Part shown: piece by piece, positions 32,447 to 40,612 of the stretch
Numbering within the stretch: the first letter of the stretch is position 1
Layout: each line of letters opens with the position of its first letter
Origin: Raineyella sp034933565
Lineage (GTDB): Bacteria; Actinomycetota; Actinomycetes; Propionibacteriales; Propionibacteriaceae
Assembly: GCF_034933565.1 (NCBI RefSeq)
Contig: NZ_JAYFNG010000013.1
Location: forward strand, 36,218 to 100,217
Direction: 5' to 3'
Length of the DNA: 64,000 nt
Notes under the pieces: generated by a model
Told to the model about the DNA's origin: nothing
Databases searched by the model: none
Seen by the model: the letters and a program-made list of their open reading frames with translations, nothing else
Made by a program: the position numbers and the translations under genes

Positions 32447-33330
32447 AGTCTGGACCTTTCGGGGATGCCCGATCCGCTCGCCGTCGGCGACGGTGAGGGC
32501 GAGACCGGCGACGGGGACGCCGATGACGGCGACGGTGAGGCCGACCGGGGGGACGGCGACGGAGTGGGGGTCGGGGACGCTGAGGAGGGGGACGGCGACG
32601 CCGACTGTGGCTGGGGTGGCGGAGGCGTCTGCGGCGGTTCGTGGCGGAACAGCAGGATCGCCACCAGCACCGCGACGGCGGCGACCAGGATCATCAGCAG
32701 CCAGGAGACGAACAGTGACAGCCACCCGGCGCGGTCGAACCGCCCGGGCCAGGGCAGCGGCCACACCGACGTACGCCCCGGCGCGGTGTCATCGGCCCAG
32801 GGCAGGCGGTAGTCCGGGCCGGCGGGCGGCGGGCCGGTCGATGGCAGGACGAGGGCCACGTCGGCCAGGATCGAGGTCGCGAGGGGGAGCTGGTCGGCCG
32901 TCAGGGCGACCCATGGCGCGTCGGGCTCGGCGTTCGCGACCGGGGTCTGCATCGCCCGGTGGCGAGAGCTCAGCCGGCCGGTGTCCTGTCCCCACCCGCC
33001 CCGGGCGAGGACGAGGTCGACGTGCAGCCGGTCGACGCGCCCGGTGAACCGGTCCCGGGCCACCCGATCGGCGGCCGCGCCGCGGGACAGCAGCACCAGC
33101 ACGGCGTCGGGCTCCGCGAGGGGCCCGGTGCCGCGCTCCTCGACGGCCGGTGTGTCGATGGCCGGTGTGTCGACGGTCGGTACGCCCGGTGCGTCGGCGG
33201 AACGGGCGGCGTACGCCACCCCGGCGGGCCCCGCCACCAACCGGGCGTCCAGCCAGAACCCGTCGACCCGGGGCGGGTCCTCGGGCCGGAGGGGCCGGGC
33301 GATCGGCTCGGGGTCGGCGGCTGCAGTCAT
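32443..33330 (-). CDS. Single-pass membrane protein with Ser/Pro-repeat tail, unknown function
   Basis: This 295-residue protein (start MTAAADPEPIARP) has a soluble N-terminal region of about 200 residues, including DAVLVLLSRGAAADRVARDR and VDLVLARGGWGQDTGRLSS. One hydrophobic helix follows (WLSLFVSWLLMILVAAVAVL), then an external tail made almost only of Ser, Pro, Ala and Thr (units such as SPSPSSASP). The tail could be O-mannosylated, as in other actinobacteria; this is inference. I do not recognise the N-terminal domain. The start is uncertain: ATG at 33339 is also possible. Confidence 0.65.
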   Translation of the reverse strand: MTAAADPEPIARPLRPEDPPRVDGFWLDARLVAGPAGVAYAARSADAPGVPTVDTPAIDTPAVEERGTGPLAEPDAVLVLLSRGAAADRVARDRFTGRVDRLHVDLVLARGGWGQDTGRLSSRHRAMQTPVANAEPDAPWVALTADQLPLATSILADVALVLPSTGPPPAGPDYRLPWADDTAPGRTSVWPLPWPGRFDRAGWLSLFVSWLLMILVAAVAVLVAILLFRHEPPQTPPPPQPQSASPSPSSASPTPTPSPSPRSASPSPSSASPSPVSPSPSPTASGSGIPERSRL

Positions 33331-33387
33331 CGCTCCCATCTCACCACACCCCACCAAGGCCAAGAGCGGCGTGGTCGAGGCCGAAGG

Positions 33388-33471
33388 GGGCACGCCCTGG
33401 AGCCGAGGGGGCGTTCGGTCCAAATCAGAATCAGGATCGTCACGCTGAGGGCACGCCCTGGAGCCGAGGGG
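33388..33471. repeat. Pair of 23-bp direct repeats in a divergent promoter region
   Basis: GGGCACGCCCTGGAGCCGAG plus GGG occurs at 33388-33410 and again at 33449-33471, 61 bp apart, between the divergent Ser/Pro-tail gene and the moxR operon. The repeats include a small GGGC/GCCC dyad. They could be regulator sites serving both directions, or a simple duplication. Confidence 0.6.
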
Positions 33472-33545
33472 TCGTTTGAGTGGTGGCCGATGATGGACGT
33501 GCGGTCTGCGAGGATGGTCCGGATCGCAGGACGGGAGGGGCAGAG

Positions 33546-34604
33546 GTGGACAACCAGGAGGCGGCCCGACTGATCGACATGGCCCTGACGCAGGTGCGTC
33601 GGGTCATCGTCGGCCAGGAGCACATGGTGGAGCGGCTGATGGTCGCCCTGCTCGCCCGCGGACACTGTCTCCTGGAGGGGGTGCCCGGCACGGCCAAGAC
33701 CCTGGCCGTACGGACCTTCGCCACCGTCGTGGGCGGTGATTTCGCCCGGGTGCAGTTCACCCCCGACCTGGTGCCCTCCGACATCGTCGGCACCCGCATC
33801 TACAAGCAGTCCCAGGAGGGCTTCGACGTCGAGCTGGGGCCGATCTTCGTGAACTTCCTGCTCGCCGACGAGATCAACCGGGCCCCGGCCAAGGTGCAGT
33901 CGGCGATGCTCGAGGTGATGGCCGAGCGGCAGGTGTCCATCGGCGGCACGACGTACCCGGCCCCCTCCCCGTACATCGTCATCGCCACCCAGAACCCGAT
34001 CGAGTCCGAGGGCGTCTACCCGCTGCCCGAGGCGCAGCGGGACCGGTTCCTGCTCAAGGTGGACGTCCCGTACCCGCACGGGGACGAGGAGTTCGAGATC
34101 CTGCGCCGGATGAGTGTCGACGTCCCGGTGGCCGAGCCGGTGCTGGACAACGCCTCCGTGCTCGCGCTGCAGGAGCGGACCAACCACGTCTTCGTGCACC
34201 AGCTGGTCGCCGAGTACATCGTCCGGCTGGTGCTGGCGACCCGGGCGCCGGCCGACTTCGGGATGCCGGATCTGGCCGACGTGATCGCCATCGGCTGTTC
34301 GCCGCGTGCCACCCTCGGCCTGGTGGGCGCGTCCCGCGCCCTCGCCCTGATCAACGGTCGCGACTACGTGCTGCCCGCCGACGTGCAGGCCATCGCCCGC
34401 GACGTGATGTCCCATCGTCTCCAGCTGGGGTTCGACGCCGTCGCCGACAACATCGACCCGGTCGAGGTGATCGACCGCGTCGTGGCGATGGTGCCGGCCC
34501 CGACTCCGGTGTGGAACCAGCCCGCCCAGCCGGCCCCGACGACCCAGCCGGCCCCGCCCGTCGCGGCGCCGGCACCGTACCCGCAACCGGAGTTCCATGG
34601 TTGA
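33546..34604 (+). CDS. MoxR-family AAA+ ATPase
   Basis: This 352-residue AAA+ protein has Walker A GVPGTAKTL (near residue 44), Walker B NFLLADEINRAPAK, sensor I ATQNPIESEGVYPLPEAQ and an arginine finger in AQRDRFLLKVDV. MoxR ATPases act as chaperones that insert metal or assemble VWA-domain partners, and DUF58 and two VWA genes follow. A Pro/Ala-rich tail is found after residue 310. The GTG at 33546 is preceded by GGGAGGGG. Its stop overlaps the DUF58 start by eight bases. Confidence 0.92.
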   Translation: MDNQEAARLIDMALTQVRRVIVGQEHMVERLMVALLARGHCLLEGVPGTAKTLAVRTFATVVGGDFARVQFTPDLVPSDIVGTRIYKQSQEGFDVELGPIFVNFLLADEINRAPAKVQSAMLEVMAERQVSIGGTTYPAPSPYIVIATQNPIESEGVYPLPEAQRDRFLLKVDVPYPHGDEEFEILRRMSVDVPVAEPVLDNASVLALQERTNHVFVHQLVAEYIVRLVLATRAPADFGMPDLADVIAIGCSPRATLGLVGASRALALINGRDYVLPADVQAIARDVMSHRLQLGFDAVADNIDPVEVIDRVVAMVPAPTPVWNQPAQPAPTTQPAPPVAAPAPYPQPEFHG

Positions 34605-35613
34605 CGGCCCCGCCTCCTCACTGGTCCGGCCCCCGGACCGACCGACGCTGCCGCTCGACCGGCTGGCGCCGGAGGCGGCCCTGCGTCGGCTGGAGCTGAC
34701 GGTCGTCCGCCGGCTCGAGGGCTTCCTGCAGGGCGACCACCTGGGCGTGCTGCCCGGGCCGGGCAGCGACCCCAACGACGCCCGGCCGTACCTGCCGGGG
34801 GAGGACGACGTCCGCAAGATCGACTGGCCGGTCACCGCCCGCACCCGGGTAACCCACGTCCGCGACACCATCGCCGACCGCGAGCTGGAGGTCTGGTCGC
34901 TGCTCGACATGACCCCGTCGATGAACTGGGGCACCGCCGGCGTCACCAAGCGGGACCTGGGGATCGCGGCACTGGCCACCTTCGGGTTCCTGTCCCAGCG
35001 GATGGGGGACCGGTTCGGCGGGATGGTGATGCGCCCCGCCGGGGTACGCCTCGTCCCGGCCCGTTCGGGGCGGACCGCCCTCTACGGGTTGCTGCGCTCC
35101 CTGCTGGAGGAGCCGATCGTCCCGGACGACACCGATCCCGGTCTGCCGCTCTCCGCGGCGATCGACGCCCTGGGCCGGGCCCAGCGGCGGCGCGGGCTGC
35201 GGATCGTCGTGTCGGACTTCCTCACCCCCGGTGACGTCGAGCTCGACCCCGAGGTGGCGCCGGAGTGGGAGCGGGCGCTACGGCGGCTGTCGGTGCGCAA
35301 CCAGGTGATCGCCGTCGAGGTGATCGACCGCCGCGAGATCGAGTTCCCCGATCTCGGCGACATCCTCGTCCGCTCGCCGGAGACCCCCTTCGAGCGCTAC
35401 GTCAACACCGGTGACGTACGGCTCCGCCGGGCGATGGACGTGGCCGCCGCCCGCCAGCGGGAACGGACCCGGCTGGCGCTGCGCCGCTGCGGCGTGGGGC
35501 ACATCGTGCTGCGTACCGACGGGGACTGGGTCGCCGAGATCGCCCGGTTCGTCCTCGGGTACCGGCGGACGGCCGCCCTGCTGCACCGCCCGCCCCGCGG
35601 GGTGTCGCGATGA
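34597..35613 (+). CDS. DUF58 domain protein
   Basis: This 338-residue protein has the DUF58 core: DDVRKIDWPVTARTRVTHVRD (residues 70-90) and a VWA-like strand EVWSLLDMTPSMNWG. There the MIDAS pattern DxSxS has become DxTxS. It continues LRIVVSDFLTPGDVELD and NQVIAVEVIDRREIEFPDLGD. It is always linked to MoxR ATPases, probably as a co-chaperone or client. It is coupled to both neighbours by overlapping ends. No membrane helix is seen. Confidence 0.88.
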   Translation: MVDGPASSLVRPPDRPTLPLDRLAPEAALRRLELTVVRRLEGFLQGDHLGVLPGPGSDPNDARPYLPGEDDVRKIDWPVTARTRVTHVRDTIADRELEVWSLLDMTPSMNWGTAGVTKRDLGIAALATFGFLSQRMGDRFGGMVMRPAGVRLVPARSGRTALYGLLRSLLEEPIVPDDTDPGLPLSAAIDALGRAQRRRGLRIVVSDFLTPGDVELDPEVAPEWERALRRLSVRNQVIAVEVIDRREIEFPDLGDILVRSPETPFERYVNTGDVRLRRAMDVAAARQRERTRLALRRCGVGHIVLRTDGDWVAEIARFVLGYRRTAALLHRPPRGVSR

Positions 35614-36593
35614 GCGGCTTCGTCGACTTCTGGCGCAACCTCACCTTCGGCGACCCGTGGCGGCTGCTGTTCCTGCTGGTCATCCCGGTGATCGTCGGCC
35701 TGTACGTCTGGGCGTCGCGGCGACCGGGCCGGCGGGGCGTCCGGATCACCACCACCGCGCTGCTCGACCTGGTCGGCGGGCGGCGCTCGCAGTGGCGGCG
35801 TCACCTCGCCGTGGCCCTGTCGCTGCTGGCGCTCGGGGCCGCGGTGACCGGTTGGGCCCGGCCCACCACACTGGCCGACGTGCCGCGCGAACGGGCCACC
35901 GTCGTGCTGGTGATGGACGTGTCGCTGTCGATGGAGGCCACCGACGTGGCCCCCACCCGGCTCGCGGCAGCCGTCCGGGCCGCCACCTCCTTCGTCGAGG
36001 AGATCCCGCCGACGTACAACGTCTCCCTCGTCACGCTGTCGGGGGCCCCGGCCGTCGTCGTGCCGCCGACCCTGGACCATGCCGCCGTCACCCGGGCCCT
36101 GGCCGGTCTCAAGCCGCAGGACTCGACCGCGATCGGGGACGCGATCCTGGCCGGCCTGCGGGCCCTCGAGCAGGCGCCGCGCGACCCGGCACATCCCGAC
36201 CGGCCGGCGCCCGGTGCCATCGTGCTGCTCTCCGACGGTGACAACACCGCCGGGACGAGCGCTGTCCAGGGGGCCCAGCGGGCCGCCGACGCGAAGGTGC
36301 CGGTGCACACCATCGCCTTCGGCACCGAGAACGGCTACGTCGACGTCGAGGGGAAGCGGGAGACCGTCCCGCCCGATCCGGCGACGCTGGCCGAGGTGTC
36401 GCGGATCACCGGCGGGCAGACCTTCACCGCCGACAACACCCGCCGGCTCGAACGCGTCTACCGGGACATCCGCTCCGAGGTCGGGGTGGAGAAGAAGTCG
36501 ACCGACGTCAGCTCGACCTTCGCCGGCTACGCCATCATCGCCGCCGTCCTCGCGACCCTGGCGGCCATCACCCTGGGGGCGCGCCGGCGATGA
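35610..36593 (+). CDS. VWA-domain membrane protein (BatA-like), first copy
   Basis: This 327-residue protein has an N-terminal helix (WRLLFLLVIPVIVGLYVW), a second one at 60-80, a VWA domain with an intact MIDAS (VLVMDVSLSMEATDVAPTR), TAIGDAILAGLRAL and IVLLSDGDNTAG, and a C-terminal helix (FAGYAIIAAVLATLAAITL). The topology places the VWA domain outside the membrane. It is paralogous to the next gene and is a predicted MoxR client. Its start overlaps the DUF58 stop by four bases. Confidence 0.88.
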   Translation: MSGFVDFWRNLTFGDPWRLLFLLVIPVIVGLYVWASRRPGRRGVRITTTALLDLVGGRRSQWRRHLAVALSLLALGAAVTGWARPTTLADVPRERATVVLVMDVSLSMEATDVAPTRLAAAVRAATSFVEEIPPTYNVSLVTLSGAPAVVVPPTLDHAAVTRALAGLKPQDSTAIGDAILAGLRALEQAPRDPAHPDRPAPGAIVLLSDGDNTAGTSAVQGAQRAADAKVPVHTIAFGTENGYVDVEGKRETVPPDPATLAEVSRITGGQTFTADNTRRLERVYRDIRSEVGVEKKSTDVSSTFAGYAIIAAVLATLAAITLGARRR

Positions 36594-37546
36594 TCCCGCT
36601 GATCCAGTTCCTCTCGCCGGGCCGGCTGTGGCTGTTGCTGCTCGTCCCGGTGCTGCTCGGCATCCATCTCCTCGTCTCCCGGTCGGCTGCCGGCGGCCGG
36701 GGTCGGCACGATCCTCTGCTGGCCTCGCTGCGGGTCGAGCGGGGCTGGCAGGTCCACCTGGCCGTGATCCTCTCCGCGCTCAGCCTGGTCGCCCTCACCG
36801 TCGCGTTCGCCCGGCCCAAGCAGGACGTGCTGGTCCCGCGGGAACGGGCCACGATCGTGGTGGCGATCGACGTCTCGCTGTCGATGCAGGCCGACGACGT
36901 GGCGCCGAGCCGGCTGGAGGCGGCCAAGGACGCGGCGAAGGAGTTCACCCGGTCGCTGCCGCCCAAGTTCAACGTCGCCCTGGTCTCGTTCGCCGGGACG
37001 GCGACGATCGTGGTCCCGCCGACCCAGGACCGCGGTGTGGTGAGCTCCGCCATCGACAGCCTGCGTCTGCAGCCGTCCACCGCGATCGGCGACGGCATCT
37101 ACGCCTCGCTGGCGGCCCTGGACCAGGTGCCGCCCGACCCCGACCATCCGAACGACCCGCCGCCGGCCCGCATCGTGCTGCTCTCCGACGGCTTCACCAC
37201 CATCGGGCGCCCGGCCGCGCAGGCCGCCGCACAGGCCCGCAGCCAGTCGGTGCCGATCTACACCATCGCGTACGGCACCCTCGGCGGGTCGATCATGATC
37301 GAGGGCAGCCGCCAGCCCGTCCCGGTCGACTACAACGAGCTGGCCAACGTCGCCCGGATCTCCGGCGGCAAGGCCTACCGGGCCCAGACCGCCGGGCAGC
37401 TCAAGGACGTCTACCGTGACATCGGCTCGTCGGTCGGCAAGGAGTCGGTGCCGGTGGACGTGTCCAACCGGTACGTGGGCGTCGCCGTGGCGTTCGCCCT
37501 GCTGGCCAGCCTCGGAGTGGTGTCCCTGGCCGCGCGCTGGCCCTGA
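36590..37546 (+). CDS. VWA-domain membrane protein (BatA-like), second copy
   Basis: This 318-residue paralogue of the preceding protein shares the layout: helix WLLLLVPVLLGIHLLV, a second helix with LSALSLVALTVAFARP, MIDAS IVVAIDVSLSMQADDVAPSR, TAIGDGIYASLAALDQ, IVLLSDGFTTIG and C-terminal helix GVAVAFALLASLGVVSLAA. The two copies are clearly a tandem duplication that has diverged. The start overlaps the previous stop (ATGA). It is the last gene of the MoxR operon; yggS begins 14 bases later from its own leaderless promoter. Confidence 0.88.
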   Translation: MIPLIQFLSPGRLWLLLLVPVLLGIHLLVSRSAAGGRGRHDPLLASLRVERGWQVHLAVILSALSLVALTVAFARPKQDVLVPRERATIVVAIDVSLSMQADDVAPSRLEAAKDAAKEFTRSLPPKFNVALVSFAGTATIVVPPTQDRGVVSSAIDSLRLQPSTAIGDGIYASLAALDQVPPDPDHPNDPPPARIVLLSDGFTTIGRPAAQAAAQARSQSVPIYTIAYGTLGGSIMIEGSRQPVPVDYNELANVARISGGKAYRAQTAGQLKDVYRDIGSSVGKESVPVDVSNRYVGVAVAFALLASLGVVSLAARWP

Positions 37547-37560
37547 GTAGGGTGCCTCCC

Positions 37561-38262
37561 ATGGCAGACGTACGTACCAACCTGGCGGAGGTCCGCAGCA
37601 GGATCGACGCGGCCTGCCGCGACGCGGGCCGTGACCCCGGGGAGGTACGACTGCTGCCGGTCACCAAGACCCACGGCCTGGAGACCATCCGCATGGCGTA
37701 CGACGCCGGCTACCGGCGACTGGGGGAGAACCGGGTCCAGGAGGCCGTCGCCAAGTGGCAGGGCAGCCTGGACTGGCCCGGCGTCGAATGGGCGATCATC
37801 GGGCACCTGCAGACGAACAAGGCGAAGGACGTCGCTCGGTTCGCGGTCGAGTTCCAGGCCCTCGACTCGGTCCGGCTGGCCCGCGAGCTCGACCGCCGGC
37901 TGCAGGCGGAGGGGCGGGGCCTGGATGTGCTGCTCGAGGTGAACTCGTCGGGGGAGCCGCAGAAGTCCGGTGTCGCCCCGGACGAGGCCGCTGCCCTGGC
38001 GGCCGAACTGCGGGCGTACGACTCGCTGCGGGTCCGCGGCCTGATGACCGTCGCGGTGCGGTCGGCCGACCCGGCCCGGGTCGGCGCCTGCTTCGAGCGG
38101 ATGCGGACGCTGCGGGAGCGGTTGCGCCAGGACGACCGGGCGGCGGGCAGCTACGACGAGCTGTCGATGGGGATGTCGGGGGACTTCGAGCTCGCCATCG
38201 CCCATGGCGCCACCTGCGTACGGGTCGGTCGGGCGATCTTCGGCGAGCGCCCGCCCCGGTAG
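37561..38262 (+). CDS. YggS-family pyridoxal phosphate homeostasis protein
   Basis: This 233-residue fold type III PLP-binding protein has the cofactor Lys in LLPVTKTHGLETI (about residue 38). It continues RLGENRVQEAVAKW, WAIIGHLQTNKAKDV, VLLEVNSSGEPQKSGV, the segment LSMGMSGDFELAIAHGAT and the final VRVGRAIFGER. It regulates PLP pools rather than catalysing a known reaction. The ATG at 37561 has TAGGGT seven bases upstream. In many actinobacteria it sits in the division cluster; here it does not. Confidence 0.93.
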   Translation: MADVRTNLAEVRSRIDAACRDAGRDPGEVRLLPVTKTHGLETIRMAYDAGYRRLGENRVQEAVAKWQGSLDWPGVEWAIIGHLQTNKAKDVARFAVEFQALDSVRLARELDRRLQAEGRGLDVLLEVNSSGEPQKSGVAPDEAAALAAELRAYDSLRVRGLMTVAVRSADPARVGACFERMRTLRERLRQDDRAAGSYDELSMGMSGDFELAIAHGATCVRVGRAIFGERPPR

Positions 38263-38372
38263 CTCGCTCGGCCGACTGGCGTCCTGACCCCCGGTCGGCA
38301 AGAATGGGGACTGTTCCGACGTGGACGCGAGGTTGCTGGGGAAGGCGTATCTCGTACCAGGGAGGAACGAAC

Positions 38373-38855
38373 ATGACGAACACCAGGGGCGTCCTGTACG
38401 TCCACTCCGCACCGTCGGCGCTGCGCCCGCATCTCGAATGGGCCGTCGGCGGGGCGTTCGGCATGCCCGTGCACCTGGACTGGCAGCCGCAACCCGCCGA
38501 GCCGGGTCTACAGCGCTGTGAGCACTCATGGATCGGGCCGGTGGGACTCGGGGCGAAGGTGACCTCAGCGCTGCGCGGCTGGGACCATCTGCGTTTCGAG
38601 CTGACCGAGGAGCCGACAGCCATCAGCGACGGTCAGCGTTGGATGTGGACTCCACGGCTGGGGATGTTCCGCGGCCAGGTCGGCCACAACGGCGACATCG
38701 TGGTGCCTGAGGAGCGGATCCGCTGGGCGATGAGCCAGGACGACCCACAGGCGGCGATGCTCGACCTGCTGGGCGAGCCCTGGGACAGCGAGCTGGAGGT
38801 CTTCCGCTGGGCCGGGGAGGGTGCACCGGTGCGCTGGCTGCACCGCGCCGTCTGA
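38373..38855 (+). CDS. DUF3145 protein
   Basis: This 160-residue actinobacterial protein matches DUF3145, with segments RGVLYVHSAPSALRPHLEWA, GMPVHLDWQPQPAEPG, WDHLRFELTEEPT and PEERIRWAM. The function is unknown. Related clusters place it next to the FAS II operon, as here. A strong GGAGG precedes the ATG. It converges with fabF across a strong bidirectional terminator. Confidence 0.85.
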   Translation: MTNTRGVLYVHSAPSALRPHLEWAVGGAFGMPVHLDWQPQPAEPGLQRCEHSWIGPVGLGAKVTSALRGWDHLRFELTEEPTAISDGQRWMWTPRLGMFRGQVGHNGDIVVPEERIRWAMSQDDPQAAMLDLLGEPWDSELEVFRWAGEGAPVRWLHRAV

Positions 38856-38909
38856 CTGCACCGCGCCGTCTGAGCCCTGGTATCCGGGCACGCGCGAGGT
38901 TGACGGCAC

Positions 38910-38949
38910 AGGACCCCATCGCCCGGAGAGTCCCGGGTGATGGGGTCCT
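38910..38949. terminator. Bidirectional terminator between DUF3145 and fabF
   Basis: AGGACCCCATC at 38910 pairs with GATGGGGTCCT ending at 38949, and inner CCCGG/CCGGG arms extend the stem to about 16 bp around a 6-base loop. It serves both convergent genes. There is no T tract. Confidence 0.8.
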
Positions 38950-38973
38950 GACGTGTCGGCGAGCGCCCGGCGG

Positions 38974-40233
38974 TCAGCCCTCGGTGATGTTGCCGGTGGT
39001 GAACGCCAGGGCGACGTTGTGCCCACCGAAGCCGAACGAGTTGTTGATCGCGGCGATGTCGCCCTGCGGCAGCTCGCGGGCCGTCGTGGCGATGTCGATG
39101 TCGAGGGAGTCCTCGGGGTCCTCGAGGTTGATCGTCGGCGGGACGATGCGGTTCTTCAACGCCAGCACGGTGAAGATCGACTCCATCGCGCCGGCGGCAC
39201 CCAGGAGGTGACCGGTCTGCGACTTCGTCCCGGTGAAGATGACGTCGTCGGTGGCATCGCCCAGGGCCGAGCGCACCGAGCGGACCTCGGTGAGGTCACC
39301 GGCCGGGGTGGAGGTGGCGTGCGCGTTGACGTGCTTGACGTCGCCGGGCTGCAGCCCACCGTCCAGGACGGCCAACCGGACCGCCTCGGACTGGCCGACG
39401 CCGTCCGGGTCGGGGGCGACCATGTCGTACGCGTCGGAGGTGACACCGGCGCCGGCGAGGGTGGCGTAGATGGTGGCGCCGCGGGCGATCGCATGCTCCA
39501 GCGACTCGAGCACGAGCATGGCGGCCCCCTCACCGAGGACGAAGCCGTCGCGGTGCTTGTCCCACGGGCGGGAGGCCTTCTCCGGCTCGTCGTTGCGACG
39601 TGAGAGCGCCTGCATCTGGCCGAAGGCGGCCACCGGCAGCGGATGGATGACGCCCTCGGCGCCACCGACGACGACCACATCGGCACGGCCGAGGCGGATG
39701 ATGTCGAGGCCCTGGGCGATCGCCTCGTTGCCGGAGGCGCAGGCGGAGACCGGGGTGTGGATGCCCGCGCGGGCCCGCAGTCGCAGACCGACCGTTGCGG
39801 CCGGGGCGTTCGCCATCAGCTTGGGGATGGTGAACGGGCTCACCCGGCGGTGGCCCTTCTCCTTCTGCACGTCCCACTGCCCGATCAGGGTGTGCAGGCC
39901 GCCGATCCCGGTGCCGACCGATACGGCCAGCCGGGTGGGGTCGACGGGGTTCTCGTCGTCCAGCCCGAAGCCGGCGTGCTGCCAGGCCTCGAGGGCGGCG
40001 ACGATGCCGAGCTGGGTGGACCGGTCCATCTTGCGGGCCTCGACGCGATCGATCAGCGTCGTGGGGTCGACGGCGGCCTCCGCGGCGATCCGGGTCGGCA
40101 GGTCCTGTGCCCAGTCGTACGGCAGTGCGTGGACACCCGGGGTGCCCTTGACGACATTGGCCCACGTGGTGGCGGCGTCACCGCCCAGGGGGGTCGTGGC
40201 ACCGAACCCGGTGACGACAACGGTGGAGGACAT
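38974..40233 (-). CDS. fabF: 3-oxoacyl-ACP synthase II
   Basis: This 419-residue condensing enzyme elongates acyl-ACP with malonyl-ACP. The catalytic Cys lies in PVSACASGNEAIAQG, and the two His in NAHATSTPAGD and KSQTGHLLGAAG. The C-terminus has NNSFGFGGHNVALAF. It is the last gene of the fab cluster and follows acpP after a 89-base gap that contains a strong hairpin, so its expression may be lower than acpP. Confidence 0.96.
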   Translation of the reverse strand: MSSTVVVTGFGATTPLGGDAATTWANVVKGTPGVHALPYDWAQDLPTRIAAEAAVDPTTLIDRVEARKMDRSTQLGIVAALEAWQHAGFGLDDENPVDPTRLAVSVGTGIGGLHTLIGQWDVQKEKGHRRVSPFTIPKLMANAPAATVGLRLRARAGIHTPVSACASGNEAIAQGLDIIRLGRADVVVVGGAEGVIHPLPVAAFGQMQALSRRNDEPEKASRPWDKHRDGFVLGEGAAMLVLESLEHAIARGATIYATLAGAGVTSDAYDMVAPDPDGVGQSEAVRLAVLDGGLQPGDVKHVNAHATSTPAGDLTEVRSVRSALGDATDDVIFTGTKSQTGHLLGAAGAMESIFTVLALKNRIVPPTINLEDPEDSLDIDIATTARELPQGDIAAINNSFGFGGHNVALAFTTGNITEG

Positions 40234-40275
40234 GGTTCAGGGTCTCCTAGCGATCGCGGGAAGTGTTCTGCTGGT

Positions 40276-40308
40276 GTGGGGCCGGCCCCCGGCCGGTGCC
40301 GGCCCCAC
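40276..40308 (-). terminator. Attenuator-like hairpin between acpP and fabF
   Basis: GTGGGGCCGGC pairs perfectly with GCCGGCCCCAC (11 bp) across an 11-base loop. Lying after acpP, it could stabilise the acpP message or partly terminate, giving acpP excess over fabF. Confidence 0.6.
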
Positions 40309-40322
40309 GACCGGAGCCGGTG

Positions 40323-40568
40323 TCAGTTGGACGCGCGCTCGATGTAGGCGACGGCGTCGCCGACGGTCTTGAGGTTCTTCGACTCCTCGTCGGGGATCGA
40401 GACGCCGAACTTCTCCTCGGCGGCGTAGATGATCTCGACCATCGACAGCGAGTCGATGTCCAGGTCGTCGGTGAACGACTTGTCGAGCTGGACGTCCTCG
40501 ACCGGGATACCCGCGACCTCGTTCACGATCTCGCCCATGGCAGCGGTGATCTCTTCGGTGGTAGCCAT
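40323..40568 (-). CDS. acpP: Acyl carrier protein
   Basis: This 81-residue acidic protein carries the growing acyl chain on phosphopantetheine attached to the Ser of DLDIDSLSMVEI (about residue 41). The fold is the usual four-helix bundle, ending TVGDAVAYIERASN. A strong AAGGAG lies seven bases before the ATG. It sits between fabH and fabF, as in Streptomyces. Confidence 0.97.
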   Translation of the reverse strand: MATTEEITAAMGEIVNEVAGIPVEDVQLDKSFTDDLDIDSLSMVEIIYAAEEKFGVSIPDEESKNLKTVGDAVAYIERASN

Positions 40569-40612
40569 ACTTTTCTCCTTGTGGTGGGTGAGTTTGGTCA
40601 GGTTGGAAGGTA

